Below are positions 46,828-59,774 of a stretch of 64,000 nt of DNA, one piece after another. Positions within the stretch are counted from its first letter, which is position 1; each line of letters opens with the position of its first letter. A program made the translations under genes and the position numbers. The notes beneath the pieces were generated by a model. That model did not search any database. It saw only the letters and a program-made list of their open reading frames with translations, and was not told where the DNA came from. Origin of the DNA: Psoroptes ovis (taxonomy: Eukaryota; Arthropoda; Arachnida; Sarcoptiformes; Psoroptidae); NCBI GenBank assembly GCA_002943765.1, contig PQWQ01000001.1, positions 5,181,501 through 5,245,500 of the forward strand, read 5' to 3'.

Positions 46828-49800
46828 ATGAGTTTTGTTTGGAAACGTCTTCAACGAGTTAATAAACGAGCAGTTAAATATCGGATAGTATTTGAACTGA
46901 ACGAGTTGATTGTGGAAGGATGTTCAAAGTGGTAAGAATGAATTTTGAATTGAATTTTAATGTTTTTGATTAATCAAAAAATTTTTTTTTCAAGGCAACC
47001 AAATAAATTGATTGTAGTATTCACCCGGCGAAGTAGACGCCGCTGTAGTCAACCAATGACATGGGAACCATCGATACGTAATCCATATCTGGGTTATGTA
47101 AAATGGCCGCTGCCAGAAATTATTGATATCGAAGTAACATTGTTCAAAGATTCACAAGGACGTTTTGAATCGAAAGATTGGCTAATATCAATCGAAGATG
47201 TATCGGTCATTGGAAAACAACGCCGTATTGCATCGGCACCAATTAATATTAGTGAATTTATTGATGAAGATCAATTTTCCGTTCCGTCTAAACATGAATT
47301 TGTTAAGAAAAAATTACGATTTACATCGAAAAAATTACGAAGATCATATATATCATTTGCAATGTCTACACAATTTTTAAAAGAAGGAAAAGCCACGTAA
47401 GTCTATCTTTCTATTTGATCCAAACAATTTACCGAAATTTCCGTTAATAGCGACGATGATATGCAAAGTTTAGCAAGTTTAATCAGTATGAATGGACCCG
47501 ATCAAACACTCGATTTAGAAGATGATGACCAACAACAGCAACAACAACAATCACTTGAATATTCCGATCAAACACAAAATGAAATATCAGAAATTATTGA
47601 ACAATTTAGTCAATTTTTGAATAGTAATGATGATTCGAATGACAATAAAAATGTCGGCAATGAATGTAATCATAATAATGATGATCATCAAACTGTGTAT
47701 CATGGAAATAATGGAAAAATTCTGCAAAATGGTAAGTATTTGAATATTATGCCGATATAAACTTCTAAATTTTCAAAATTATTCCTAAAAAATTGTTATT
47801 TATGACACATTATTTCTACCATATGCAAATATGTTGATTAATTTTTTTCCCCGAATCTTATTATTAATGCTTATGACGACCTTAGTATGTACATATGTTT
47901 CACATGGAGAAATGATAATGTAATATCTGCCCATGTTCTTTTTTTTTGCTATGGGGTAGTGTGTGTAGTTTGATCATAAAAATCATTAAATATTCTGGAT
48001 GCGTAATGAATATTTCGCAAATGTCATTTCAAACATTATCATACATAAACATTATTCTGATATTACACTTTGCCATGCAAATACACGGGCATATGCATCG
48101 ATTCATTTCCATTTTTCAAAAATTCTGAAAAACATATGAATATTGCATGCAAATGTATTTATTTATTTATTCAAATGCATCATTATTATTACCAAAAATT
48201 GTTCACTACAGGAAATATTCGTGCTTTATTTACAAATCAAATATTCTTACAATTTTTTTTCGAATACAATTAGAATGTAAGAATTTGATTGACTTTGACA
48301 ATATTCAATATGAATCTTTTGAATTTTGAACTTTGCTCCATTCTTTTCTCGAAACACATACATACATTATTAGCATTTATCAATAATAATAATAATGATA
48401 TGAAAAAGGAAATCAGAGAAATGATCAATGAGAAGTTTTAAATTAATAATGAGATATTTCCATTTTCTATTGTGTTTGTGTGTTGAACAATTTGAATAAT
48501 TTAAAAATTCATAAGGTTTAATGACATTTCTTTCAAATTTTAATTTCAGGACAAATCAAGCATATTGAAGGTAATGATGATGATGAGTCAGACCGACAAC
48601 AACAACAACAACCAACAATGCAGCGCCAACAACAACAACAACATTTGAACGATAATAATCATGAAAATAATGGTAATTATTTCAGTTTTAAATATTCAAG
48701 TTTAAAATTTTCACTTTTCAATAATGCATTTGTGTTTTTTTCATTTCTACTCATCATCCATTTATTATTATTATTATCAACATAATCATAATTGTCAAAT
48801 CAATTTAATCCTTTCATTCGTTTATTTTTTCTGGTTTGTTATTTAGAATCGCATGAGCAAACAATCGTGTTGTCTGACAAGGGTGATCATAATAATAATG
48901 ACAATATTGAAAGCAATGATTCTCCACCTATTCACCATGATAGCGAAATAGAATGTATCCGAAATAATTCAGAATCAAATGAAGCTGTTGGAAATGATTC
49001 TTGTACGGTTGATGGTGTTGTTCAACCACAAAACATTCGAAATACAAATAATCCTGAAAATCTTAAAAATCACGAACAACAACGCCAGTCAATACAAACT
49101 TCAAATAATATTGAATCATTAACAAATGATCGAATAATATCGACATCATCATTGTTGAATGAAATAGACTGCGGTACAGTATTATTATCATCAAACGATC
49201 ATTATACTCATCATCATAATCATCATCATCATCAATATTATTCATCTACCAACCACGGTGACCAGCGAGATCAGCATCAATTTGTAGTATCGAATCAAAA
49301 TTCATTCAAATCGTACGTATATTTTTGTTTTTCCTTTTCAAAAATAAATCTCCGATACCTAATGATTAATGACAATAATTGTTGGTAGTATTAGATTGAA
49401 TTTCGATTTATATAAATCGAAATCATATGATCATGTTTTGCCCATATAAACGTGCTCAAAAATAATCGATTTCAATTTATATTCAAATTCTAATCTTTTC
49501 AATTTTCAATTTTATTCATTTATTCAATTGTCCGAAAAATAAAACAAATCACAGATTTTCAAATGAAAAATTTGCCGAATCAGCTGCTCAATTGATCGAT
49601 GATCAAGAATCATCATCATCATCATCATTCATTCATGGTATAATGCAAAGATTACAGTTGAATGAAAATAAATTGAATTCACAGAGCAAACAAAATGAAC
49701 GAGATCAATCGAATTATTCAACCGCTGAAGATTTATTGAGCTGGTGTCAGGCTATAACAAAAAATTATGATGGTGTTATGGTGACCAATATGACTACATC

Positions 49801-51948
49801 TTGGCGTAATGGTTTAGCATTCGGTGCCATAATACATCATTTTCGTCCAGATTTGATTGATTTTGATTCTTTACAGCCATCCGATATTATTGGAAATTGT
49901 AAAAAAGTATTTGACGCAGCCGCTAAAATCGGTATACCAAAATTGATCGATCCAAACGATATGATTGTGTTGAATGTACCGGATAAATTGTCTGTGATGA
50001 CTTATCTTTATCAGCTACGTTCACATTTTACTGGTAAATCAATGATTGGTTCATCGACATCAATATCGGATTCATATTCTTCGATCACTGATGATGATAA
50101 TAATAATAATAATGAAATACAAAACTGTGATGATGATAAAAATAAGAATAAAGAAAGTATTGAAAATATAAAATCAAAATGTATGGCATTGTTTGATCGT
50201 TTTGAACGATTAGACAATTCTACAATGGATTTGAAACAAATGGAACAAATGACTCAAAGAAATTCATCGGCGGTGAAAAAACCATTGATGACAAGAAAAC
50301 AACTTATGAATCCATTTGATTCAGATTCGGACGAAGAAGTGTCCGAAATTCAAATTATAAATCGTAAGTTCAATTGACAACTGAGTGCAAGTCAAATTAT
50401 CTAATCATTCATAAAATTTTCAATTTCTTTATAAGCATCATCACCGCACAGTGAACAATTATCGAATGAATCATTTGATAAATTAAATGAAATTGATAAA
50501 CCAATACGAAAACCATTGAAATATCGACAATTATTATCGAAACAACAAATAATAATGCCTACATCTCAATCAGCGTTATCATTTGGAAATCATTTTCGTT
50601 CATTATCAATGGATGATGGTGATAGCAATGATAATAAATTCAAATTCAATGTCAATAATAAAAATAATAACGATGATAACAATAATCAACTAGTTGAAAT
50701 AGCGCCCGGATTGATTGATTTATCTAATCATCCTAAAAATTATTTACAGCGAACATTTTCAGCACCAAATTGTCAACATTCATTCAATCATTCCATTGAA
50801 GTATTGTCTCGTAAGGTTTGTCGCTATTTGTCATTTTATTTAATTTTTGACTTATTTCATTTAAATTTATCCAAATCTATTCTAATAGCGTACACAAAAG
50901 CGAGAAGAAGAATTACGTGAACGTGCACGTAAACTTATGGATTCGATTCGAACCATGAATTCCGGGGAAACGCAACAGCATAAACATGAAGATCAACACA
51001 ACAATTCATTGTTGGTAGATAATGAACAAAAACGAATGGAACAATTACGTGAACGTGCAAGACGTTTGATTGCAAACGCCAAACAAGGAATGATAAATAC
51101 AACCACGGATAATATGATTGAATCACCGACCACCACAACAGCGACAAGTACACCATCAAATAGTTCATCGAATTCAACAACACCACGCATAATAAGTCCT
51201 GTAAAATCATCCGATTGTCAAGTGAATCAATCAAATGAAAGCCAAAACCAGCCAGGTACGCCGAATTCATAATAAATTTGTCCGTTTAAAATTAATAATC
51301 TTATTTTCCTCGAATATAAATCAGCGAAAATGTTGGAATTTAATTTTTATAAATTTAAAAAATTCGATGATATCGCCGATTCAAAGACTAAAGATCTCGG
51401 ATCTAAAGAACAACAACAACAACAGCAACAATTGCGATCACCAACGAAAGAAAAAACTAGTAAAATTGATAAATCAACAAATGAATATAATGATTTTCCA
51501 TGTAAGAATATTATAATTTGAATATTTGATTCATGATTATAATTAATTTGATCTATTTTCTACCTCGAATCGATAGCATCAATTGAATCAATGCAACAAG
51601 AATTGCAACAAATTGATAAAGAACAAAAAAGAATTGATCATGAAGCATCAATTTTGGAAAAACGTTTACGTAAACTAATGGAAGCAGGTAAGGGAGGGTC
51701 AAACATATTTTCATTTTTCAAAATATTAGGTTGTCCGATAAGTTATTGCCGATTTTCTCATGATTCGCTACGATATAATCGGCAAAAACTTATCGGACAG
51801 CCCAATAATTTTTTGCTTATTTTCTTAATTTTCCTCGAACAATAATAGGTGGCAATCCACGTTTGGAAGAAAAATTAATTCAAAATTGGTTTATATTGGT
51901 CAACAAGCGGCATGCAATTATTCGGCGGCAAATGCAATTGAATATTTT
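46828..51948 (+). CDS. EHBP1: EH domain-binding protein 1 (EHBP1), 5' part
   Basis: EHBP1 links EHD proteins and Rab8/10-positive recycling endosomes to actin. Eleven exons join in phase to about 1,106 residues, then the gene continues past the window: 46828-46931, 46995-47396, 47451-47731, 48550-48672, 48847-49312, 49555-50363, 50436-50815, 50889-51255, 51325-51501, 51577-51687, 51849-51948. The N-terminal C2-like domain starts MSFVWKRLQRVNKRA and includes WQPNKLIVVFTRRSRR, ending FLKEGKATDDDMQSLASL, a family hallmark. The CH domain spans about 514-620 (SAEDLLSWCQ-like start, WRNGLAFGAIIHHFRPDLI). An NPF motif followed by acidic residues lies near 711, the expected EHD ligand. Two REEELRERARKLM-type segments follow, then the start of the bMERB Rab-binding coiled coil (QQELQQIDKEQKRIDHEASI, VNKRHAIIRRQM). 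The rest of bMERB is not found before the window end. Confidence 0.94.
47732..48549 (+). other. EHBP1 intron 3
   Basis: 818-bp intron (GTAAGT to TTTCAG) between the C2-like domain and the linker exons. AT-rich, no MITE. The short frames inside have no coding character. Confidence 0.75.
51726..51805 (+). mobile_element. MITE, subfamily B, inside a 161-bp EHBP1 intron
   Basis: 80 bp, TTAGGTTGTCCGATAAGTTA to AACTTATCGGACAGCCCAA with TA flanks. It takes up half of intron 10 (51688-51848). The donor GTAAGG and the acceptor ATAATAG lie outside it. Confidence 0.9.
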
Positions 51949-53656
51949 GTAAGTAGAATTTTTCATTATTTTTATTCATCTTAAATGTTCAATATCTGAA
52001 GTTCTGGTGACCAGAAAATCATTTCAATTTCATAATTCATTATTTGGTCACCCTGATAAAAGTGAACTTGTAAATTTTATCTCTCAGTGTGTACCTTAAG
52101 TTGTTGTTGTTGTTTGAAAGTGATGTGTTAACCAGTGAATTTATTTACTTCTGAGATTATTTGTTTCAGAGTTTTTCAGAGTATTTGTCCTCTGACACAT
52201 CCACACACACACACACACAAACAATCAAACACCTTTTAAAAGTGTGTCTTGATGTGTTTGAAATCCAAAAAAAAACTCGAAAATTTAATCTTTAATACAA
52301 ACAAGCAAAATATATATTGATTGAAATGGAGTTCAATTTAAAATTTTGTTTAATATTCAAATAGTTGATAATCATTATTGGACATTATTATTATTATTAT
52401 GAAATGAAATGAAATCATTTCATTATTTATAAAATTGAAAATTTGAATCAAATTCAAATTGAAATCGAATTGAATTGAATTGGAATGAATTGAATTGAAT
52501 TCAAATCAAATCGACAAAAAAAAACATCTAAAATACAAACACTTGTATTTGAATGATTTCGACCGAAAGTTCAGAGGAAAAAAATGTAATTTTGACCCGA
52601 TGATACAATGATGATAATGACCACAATTCCTCGGCCAATGATTTGACCAATGATGTGTGTTTGTCTTGTGTTTGCTGGTACACATGTCTTTGTACAAGCA
52701 CCGAGTGAAAGCATCAAATATTTGAAATATTTTTTTTTTTCGAATGTTGTTCAATGCTCGAATACATCATCATATATTATTGATCACCTCATCAAGTTGT
52801 TTGTTGTCCAACTGTGAATTTTTTTTTTCGTGTGTGTATGATGTGATCAATTCAAATTTTGAAATTCAACCAATGAACAAGGCAAAAACCAAAGTAATTC
52901 AAAACATTTTTCAAGTAAATATTTGTTTTTTGTTTACTGTCATTTTGAATCAGAATTTTTTCCGAATTCTAACATTTGATTTTAATCAAGTTTAACATCT
53001 TAAAGATGTTTTCTTTTCGTGAATATTGTCCTGCAAATGTCTTGATGCATCCATAAAGCAATTCTTCTGTAAAAAATATTGAATTTCGTAAGAATTTCTT
53101 CTCGAAGAAATTCTGCTTCGACCTTTGTTTGTTTTGGAGTCGATCTTATCCACAAAATATCTCTTTGATGCCATTCTAACACCTTGTATAGTTTCAAATC
53201 GATTCGGGTTCAGATTTCCTTCGATTCAGTGTCTTGGAATTTATATTTTTTTGATCAATGATGTGTCCTATATTATCCATATTATCATTGTTAAAAAAAA
53301 AACAAAAATGAAAACGAAGAAAATCGACCGATTCAAAGCAATGTTTAATATTTTTTGAATTTTCTACGACCCAAAAAGACTGTAATTTATCATTTTGAAG
53401 CAATATCACACACAAGCATTCAATTTACTTATTATTATTATTATTCATTATTATATAATTTGATTTCTTACATAAAATAAGAACATCAATTTTCGATGTA
53501 AATGTTCTTGTTGTTCCTTCAAGTAATCTAATGTAATGTTTATGGTGCATTCACACAATGTAATCAATGTGTGTATGAGCATTTGAGTAATGTCTATGTG
53601 ATTTACTTTTTTAAAACAACGAAAATTATCCATATGATTACGTTTTAAATGAAATA

Positions 53657-53736
53657 TTAGGTTGTCCGATAAATTCTTGCCAATTTTCTTATTATTCCCT
53701 ACGACATAATCGGAAAAAACTTTTCGGACAACCTAA
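53657..53736 (+). mobile_element. MITE, subfamily B
   Basis: 80 bp, TTAGGTTGTCCGATAAATTC to AACTTTTCGGACAACCTAA with TA flanks. Core CCCTACGACATAATCGG. Confidence 0.85.
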
Positions 53737-54123
53737 TATTAAAGAAACATTAATTTTTCTTCATTTCATTTCTCTCTTCTCTTTATCTTGCTGTCTTCAG
53801 GTTTTTTTTTTTTTTTTTTTTGAATTCTTATTCTTGTTCTTAATTCATTTATAATGTATTATGAATTGAAATCAATATTATTAATAACGATGATAATGAT
53901 GATGATGATGATTATGGCAAATGAATTTTTCCATAAGTTACAATGTTGTTTTTGGCCATTTTTAGAAAATGAATATTTGTTTTATTTCTTTTTGTTGTTT
54001 GAAAAATGCATTTTGGCATTTCTTAGAGAGATAGAGAGCGAGACTTGTCATGTCACGCGGATACAAATCATCATTATTGCTGCTGCCATTATCTTCTATT
54101 AAATGATGATTGTATAAATAATA

Positions 54124-54207
54124 TTAGGTTGTCCGTAAAGTTTTGCCCCCTCAATTTTCCAATGATTTTCTACGATATGACCGGTGAAAACTTTTCGGAC
54201 AGCCTAA
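54124..54207 (+). mobile_element. MITE, subfamily B
   Basis: 84 bp, TTAGGTTGTCCGTAAAGTTT to AACTTTTCGGACAGCCTAA, TA flanks. It has a CCCCCTC insertion near the left arm; core TTCTACGATATGACCGG. Confidence 0.85.
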
Positions 54208-54411
54208 TATTAATTTTGAAGAATACAAAAACTAAACTTAACACTAACACTGACAAAATGTGATGTATGTTTTATTAAATTGCAAAACATATTTGACTAA
54301 TGATGATCATTTATCACTCTTGTTCATTCATTCGTTTGTTCGTGTTGTTTCGTATAACTATTACTTACTATTACTTTATTATTTGCAATTAATTCTTGTG
54401 CCATTTATATA

Positions 54412-54492
54412 TTCGATTGTCCGGAAAGTTCTGGCCAATTTTCATGAGCAACTTTATGCGATTATGCCAAATGAACTTTTCGGACAACCTTA
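54412..54492 (-). mobile_element. MITE, subfamily A (reverse)
   Basis: TTCGATTGTCCGGAAAGTTC to AACTTTTCGGACAACCTTA. Core TGCGATTATGCCAAATG. The right end is slightly decayed. Confidence 0.8.
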
Positions 54493-54655
54493 CACATGAG
54501 AATAATAATGTTGGTTAAACAAATAGAAATTTGTTAAAGTTCAATAAATTTCACTAAATGTGAATATTTTTATTACAAATATTTTAAAATTTATCATGTT
54601 ATCAAGTATCATCTTGAATTTTTTTTCCTTTGAAAATTAAAATTCTTCGAAATTT

Positions 54656-54743
54656 AACAGGTTGTCCGAAAAGTTCATTCCGGCTAATCATCAATAGAGT
54701 TGCTCATGAAAATCGGTCAGAACTTTCCGGACAACAAGACTAA
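54656..54743 (+). mobile_element. MITE, subfamily A
   Basis: About 88 bp, left end AACAGGTTGTCCGAAAAG, right end ACTTTCCGGACAACAAGACTAA followed by TA; a small insertion lies near the right terminus. Confidence 0.75.
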
Positions 54744-55794
54744 TATAAGATTTGAATCAATTAATTTCTTAAGAATTTTCAATTATACTCCGGAATTTTC
54801 TTCTCCTCATGATTTTTCAATTAATTAACATTAATTTGTTACTTTTTTTTGGGGGGGATTTGTGTGAGCATATAAATCAATGGTTAAAATGCAAATACTA
54901 CACTAATTAGAGAAGAGGAGAATGTAATCATTATTATTATCATTCATTTATTTCTCACCTTTCTCATTGATTTATTTGCTTTTTCACATTTATATGTTTT
55001 GAGAATATAAATGTTCACAAATTGTTATTGTTGAATACTATAAATTTTCATTTCTAATTGGTTTGAAATTAATGTGAAAAATTGTTCATTAATTTTACTA
55101 TTCTTTCGATGCAAATATCTTGAGTTGACCCTTGTTTATCAAAGATCTAGACCTCTAGATCCTTTGGATACCATAGATGATTCGCTAATCACTAATTAAA
55201 TCATCAATTGAAATCGATTCCAATCCTTGTACACGAAGCTATTGACCAGGAATTCAAATTCATTTGATGATTGACAATAATCATCATGATTATTCATTAA
55301 TTGAGGCTGAATTTGAATTTTTTCCAAGATTTTCCGAAGATTTCAATATTTTTCTCAGAGTGTTCATCTGTGTGAAGGAAAAATATTCCCCCCCCCCCAT
55401 AAAATAAACCTTCACAAGAAAACATTTGAAATTTGAATAATTCTTCTTCATTTCAATTTTCAAAATGCTTAAATTTAAATAATTTAAATAATTTAAATGA
55501 TCAAAGAACAACATTTCTGTGAACCTTTTACCAATAACAACAACAACAACAACAATTGCATTCATCATCATATTATTATCACTTGTGTCGGCATAATTCT
55601 TTTGATTTGTGGCCAATTTTTTTTATTATTATTATTTCAAAATGTGTCCATACCTTCGTATGTGAATGTATTAGGGTATTTGTCTATTATTTACCTGGAT
55701 GTTTTTTGTTCTTAGCATCATTTTCGTTTAAAATTGATCAAATTGTGATTCTTGCTGTGAAATGGACGCTTTTTTTGTACAAATACATGATGTA

Positions 55795-55875
55795 TCAAGG
55801 TTGTCCCATATGTTTTTGCTGTTTTTTAATTTTTTTTTCATTCGAAAAACGACAAGAACTTATCGGACAACCTAG
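55795..55875 (+). mobile_element. MITE, subfamily C
   Basis: 81 bp, TCAAGGTTGTCCCATATGTT to AACTTATCGGACAACCTAG. T/A-rich centre like the other C copies. Confidence 0.8.
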
Positions 55876-58800
55876 TGTTTATATGATGTTTGTTTCATTA
55901 AAAAAAAATAATAAGTGAATTTGCAAAGCATCCAGAATATACCGCTGTGTATATGTGAGCATATAAGCTATAAGGTCTTAGACTCAAGCAAAATTTTATT
56001 TCCCAAAATACAGATGTATTCGAAATATTGAAAATTTCGGTACGAAATCATTCTTGAATTTTATTGAATTCTTTAAAAGAAAAATACAAATTTCAATCTT
56101 AAGGCATGAATATCACATATTAGAAATGAAATGAAATATTAAATTTTGAAAAAATAAAGAGTTGAACGTCTTGGTCGTCGTTAAACAATTGATTATTTCG
56201 AATTTCTCGTTGATTTCCCTACACACAAACAAATAACCATTTTGATGACCAAAGTAAAAATACAAAAATTCGAAAAAAGACACCTGGATTTTTTTTTCGA
56301 ATTTTCAAAATTTTCTTCGAAAATTTTTATTGATATTTTATTCTCATTCAACAATAGGGTTATAACTACTGTGGCATACACAGAGAAAGAGAGAAATTAA
56401 GGTATTTTCCTTGTATATTTCTTTCACTTTGAATAATCACAGGTTGTTTTTCGCTCGCTTGCTTCGATTGAAGGTGGGAAATTGAATAATAATAATACCT
56501 TCAAATCTATTAATAAGAATTGAATAATTTTTGAATTTTTTTATCGGTATTTGAATGATGAGAATTTGTAAATGTGTTTGAATATGTGAACATACATAGT
56601 CAACAACCAATGACCAATGACCAAAGAAAAAACTATGATTATTTCTTTATGAGTTTTTTTTTATAAGAAAAAATGATGATCATCATCATTGAAGATCGGT
56701 ATTTCTTGAACCTGTTGGTGGTGGTTGGTTGGTTGGTTGGTTGGTTCATTTTTTAGTATTTTTTTTTACCTTTAAAAATTCTCAGGTAAAAATTTCAAAT
56801 ATCGTGTATCAATCGATCTTCATTTCACACACACCAGCAAACACAGGTCAATCGATTATACTTACTTACCCTAGACTGCATTGCGCCAAATTTTGCCTAA
56901 AGGCATTTTCGTTCTCTCTTCTTTAGTACAATTTTTGGATGTTTTTTGAGATTTACCTCGCATATAAACACACACATGTGTTTGTATGATGACCGAACCG
57001 AAACAACAAACGAAAAAATGCCGCAAACATTTTAAACATCAGGAACATTTTTTTTAACCTTTGAAATAATATGTTCAACCTTTGAATAATGCCTGTGCAA
57101 GTGTTCACCTTGCACTCATTTCTTTAACCATTTTATGTCTTTTTATATGTGTTTGTGTGTGTGTGTGTGTGATTATCATGTCTTACAGATGAAACACTAA
57201 GAAAAAAAATCTTATTTTTTTTTTTTACTATCTCACGTGTTTTTCTTGACTTTTATTTGTGAATTTCAAACAAAACCATTTTCTCAAACATTATCCCTAT
57301 GTGGTGGTGTATTTTTCTTAGTTTTTTTTTTTAGTTGTTTCGAATGGTGTGAATTAAACGTATAAATAACTCGATATTATTTGACCATTTTCCTTGATGA
57401 TAATAATTCTTGCTTTTACACCAGCTGAAAGAATACAAAGCTCGCGCACAGTATGGGTCTGCTAAAAAAATGATGATGATGATGATGATGCATCGGGTAC
57501 TAAACATACACGCATAGGTCTTTATGTATAACCCATGGCATCATCAATAATTTTATTTTTTTTTGAAAATTTTTTTTTTGTAATTTTGATTGAATTTGAT
57601 TGAGCTTTGATGTGTGTGTGTTTAAGAGCTTGTTCAAGGAATATTTACCTTTGAAATTACTTACCTTTGAAATATCAGATGAATTTTTAATTTCATATTT
57701 GATTTTCCATTGATTTTGAATCTTCAAGATATTGTCAATTTAATGATTTTGCAAATATGAATTATTTATTTGAATTTCTGTTTCTGTTTTTCTGTTTGTT
57801 TAGGTCTGAATTTTCTCTGTCCATAAAGGATTGAATTATCCTTTTGATTTTTCCTTGATTGCGTGCATCAATTTTAAACCAATTCTTTTGATTCATTTAT
57901 CTGATTCATTGAGTTTTTTTTCAAAAATTTTTATTATTTTTGAAAATTTCATTTCACAGGTGTTTCTCACTCTGTGTGTGTGAGAAAGCAATGAAATTGC
58001 AATGTGATTGAAATAAAGATTCGAAAAACAAGAACAACAAGTACAGCAAATCATTTTTTCTTAAAACTATGATCTTAACAATAATAATAATCAAAAATTA
58101 TTATTAATGATAATTTTTGATTTACATGTGTGTGTGTGCTTTGTATTTGTATGCAAACTAAATCAATGAATATGAAACTATTTCGATGTATTTTGATTAA
58201 TTTTTGTTGGTTTTTTTTTCGCTGAAAAAAATTCGGGCCATCTTGTTTGGTGTCAGGTTTTTGTCCCATACAATATGTCAAAAGGTCACAACCTTGTAAA
58301 ATTTGTAAATTTGCTCTAATTCTCCAATTTTTCTGTTATCTGGTCAAATTGACCATTTTGTACCATTTTTAATGTCAATATTTGGTCAACATTCTTTATT
58401 AAATGACATGACAAGATTATCTTGTTCTTCGGTGTCAATTTGTCACCCAAACATTGGTCTACTTGGGTTCCTACCATTCCAAAACATTCAAACATTAATT
58501 TTATCTCTAATCTAATATGCAAATCTAACCTTAAACAACGAGAAGATTATCAGTTGAATTTTTCAATGTTTTAGTGATTATGTTTGAATGATGGAATTAT
58601 TATCACTTTGCTCATTATGATTATCTGTGATTATTGTTTTTCTTAGTGATTCATTGGACACATGTGTTTTGATGTGTTGTTGTTGTGTGAATACAAGCCA
58701 TAGTCTTTGGCCCCTTGAATTTGAAAAAAAATTGCGGTTTTTTTTACCGACCACCACTTGTTATCCATATTTAATATTTTCGCTGCTTGTCGGTGATGGT

Positions 58801-58989
58801 GGTGGTGGTTGTGGCTGACATATTTGTTGTTATTTTGATTGGATCGAAATTTAAAAATTTGATAATCGGCTTTCTTAATTATGATTATCTTCTTTTTGAT
58901 TTGATTTTTCTTATTTTTCTTTGATGAATTTTTGAATGATTTTTTCGAAAAAATTTTGATTTGCACACATATTTAAATTCATTTTATTA

Positions 58990-59075
58990 TTAGGTTGTTG
59001 TCCGAAAAGTTCATTCGGCTTAATCATGAATAGAGTTGCTAATGAAAATTGGCCAAAACTTTCCGAACAACCTAA
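58990..59075 (+). mobile_element. MITE, subfamily A
   Basis: 86 bp, TTAGGTTGTTGTCCGAAAAG to AACTTTCCGAACAACCTAA with TA flanks. It shares the duplicated GTT with the 19728 copy, suggesting a common source. Confidence 0.85.
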
Positions 59076-59692
59076 TATTATTATTATCATTGGCTTTTCG
59101 GCGATAAATATAATCGGCATTGTTTATTTTATTTTATGTTTATTTGTTTGTTTGTTTCGGTGAATCAAATCATAAATTGAATGTCCATGAATGAAAGATG
59201 CAAGATTTATTCAAAGATTATAGATGTTTTTTTTTTTTTTGTTTTTCGTCGATTTATGACAAAACAGGTGTTCAAATTTCTATGAATTTATTATTTGATT
59301 TTTTTTCGGCTGCTTCTTCTTCATATTCCTCTATTATCAGATTCAATGATTCAAAATGTGTTTTTATGTGTTCATTCAAAGATGACCCCTGAAAAATGAT
59401 TGTCGAATGATGATAATAATTATTATTATCATCATTATTTTTCTTGTAGGTGTTTTTGTATGAATAATGATTTGTTGGTTGGTTTCATTTTTCATTTTTC
59501 TTTGATTTAAAATATTTTGTTTCAAATATCAAATCAATGAATGTCATTAATTAATTGAAATTCATTCAATTGAACCAGTTTCATTCATTTTACATAGCTG
59601 TATGTCTCTTCTTTTGTCATTATTATTGTTATTAATAATAATCAAAAAATCATTTTTCATTTCACCTTTATACAATTATTCATTATTATTTA

Positions 59693-59774
59693 TTAGGTTG
59701 TCCAAAAAGTTCATTCGGTTTAATCAATCGGAGTTGCTGAATAAAAATTGGCCAGAACTTTTCGAACAATCTAA
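59693..59774 (+). mobile_element. MITE, subfamily A
   Basis: 82 bp, TTAGGTTGTCCAAAAAGTTC to AACTTTTCGAACAATCTAA, TA flanks. Confidence 0.85.

Noticed and set aside
49526..49540. TTGTCCGAAAA in the intron before the EHBP1 CH exon
   Set aside because: Matches a MITE end for about 11 bases only, with no second arm or core; treated as chance.
52992..53415. Minus-strand frames of relatively complex composition
   Set aside because: Two frames overlap over 52992-53197, neither matches a known family, and stops interrupt any longer reading. Could be an old element relic, but the evidence is too thin.
58075..58522. Minus-strand frames around a GC-richer patch, considered as a retroelement relic
   Set aside because: One short phrase (FDILYG) recalls retroelement integrase tails, but nothing else in order supports it.
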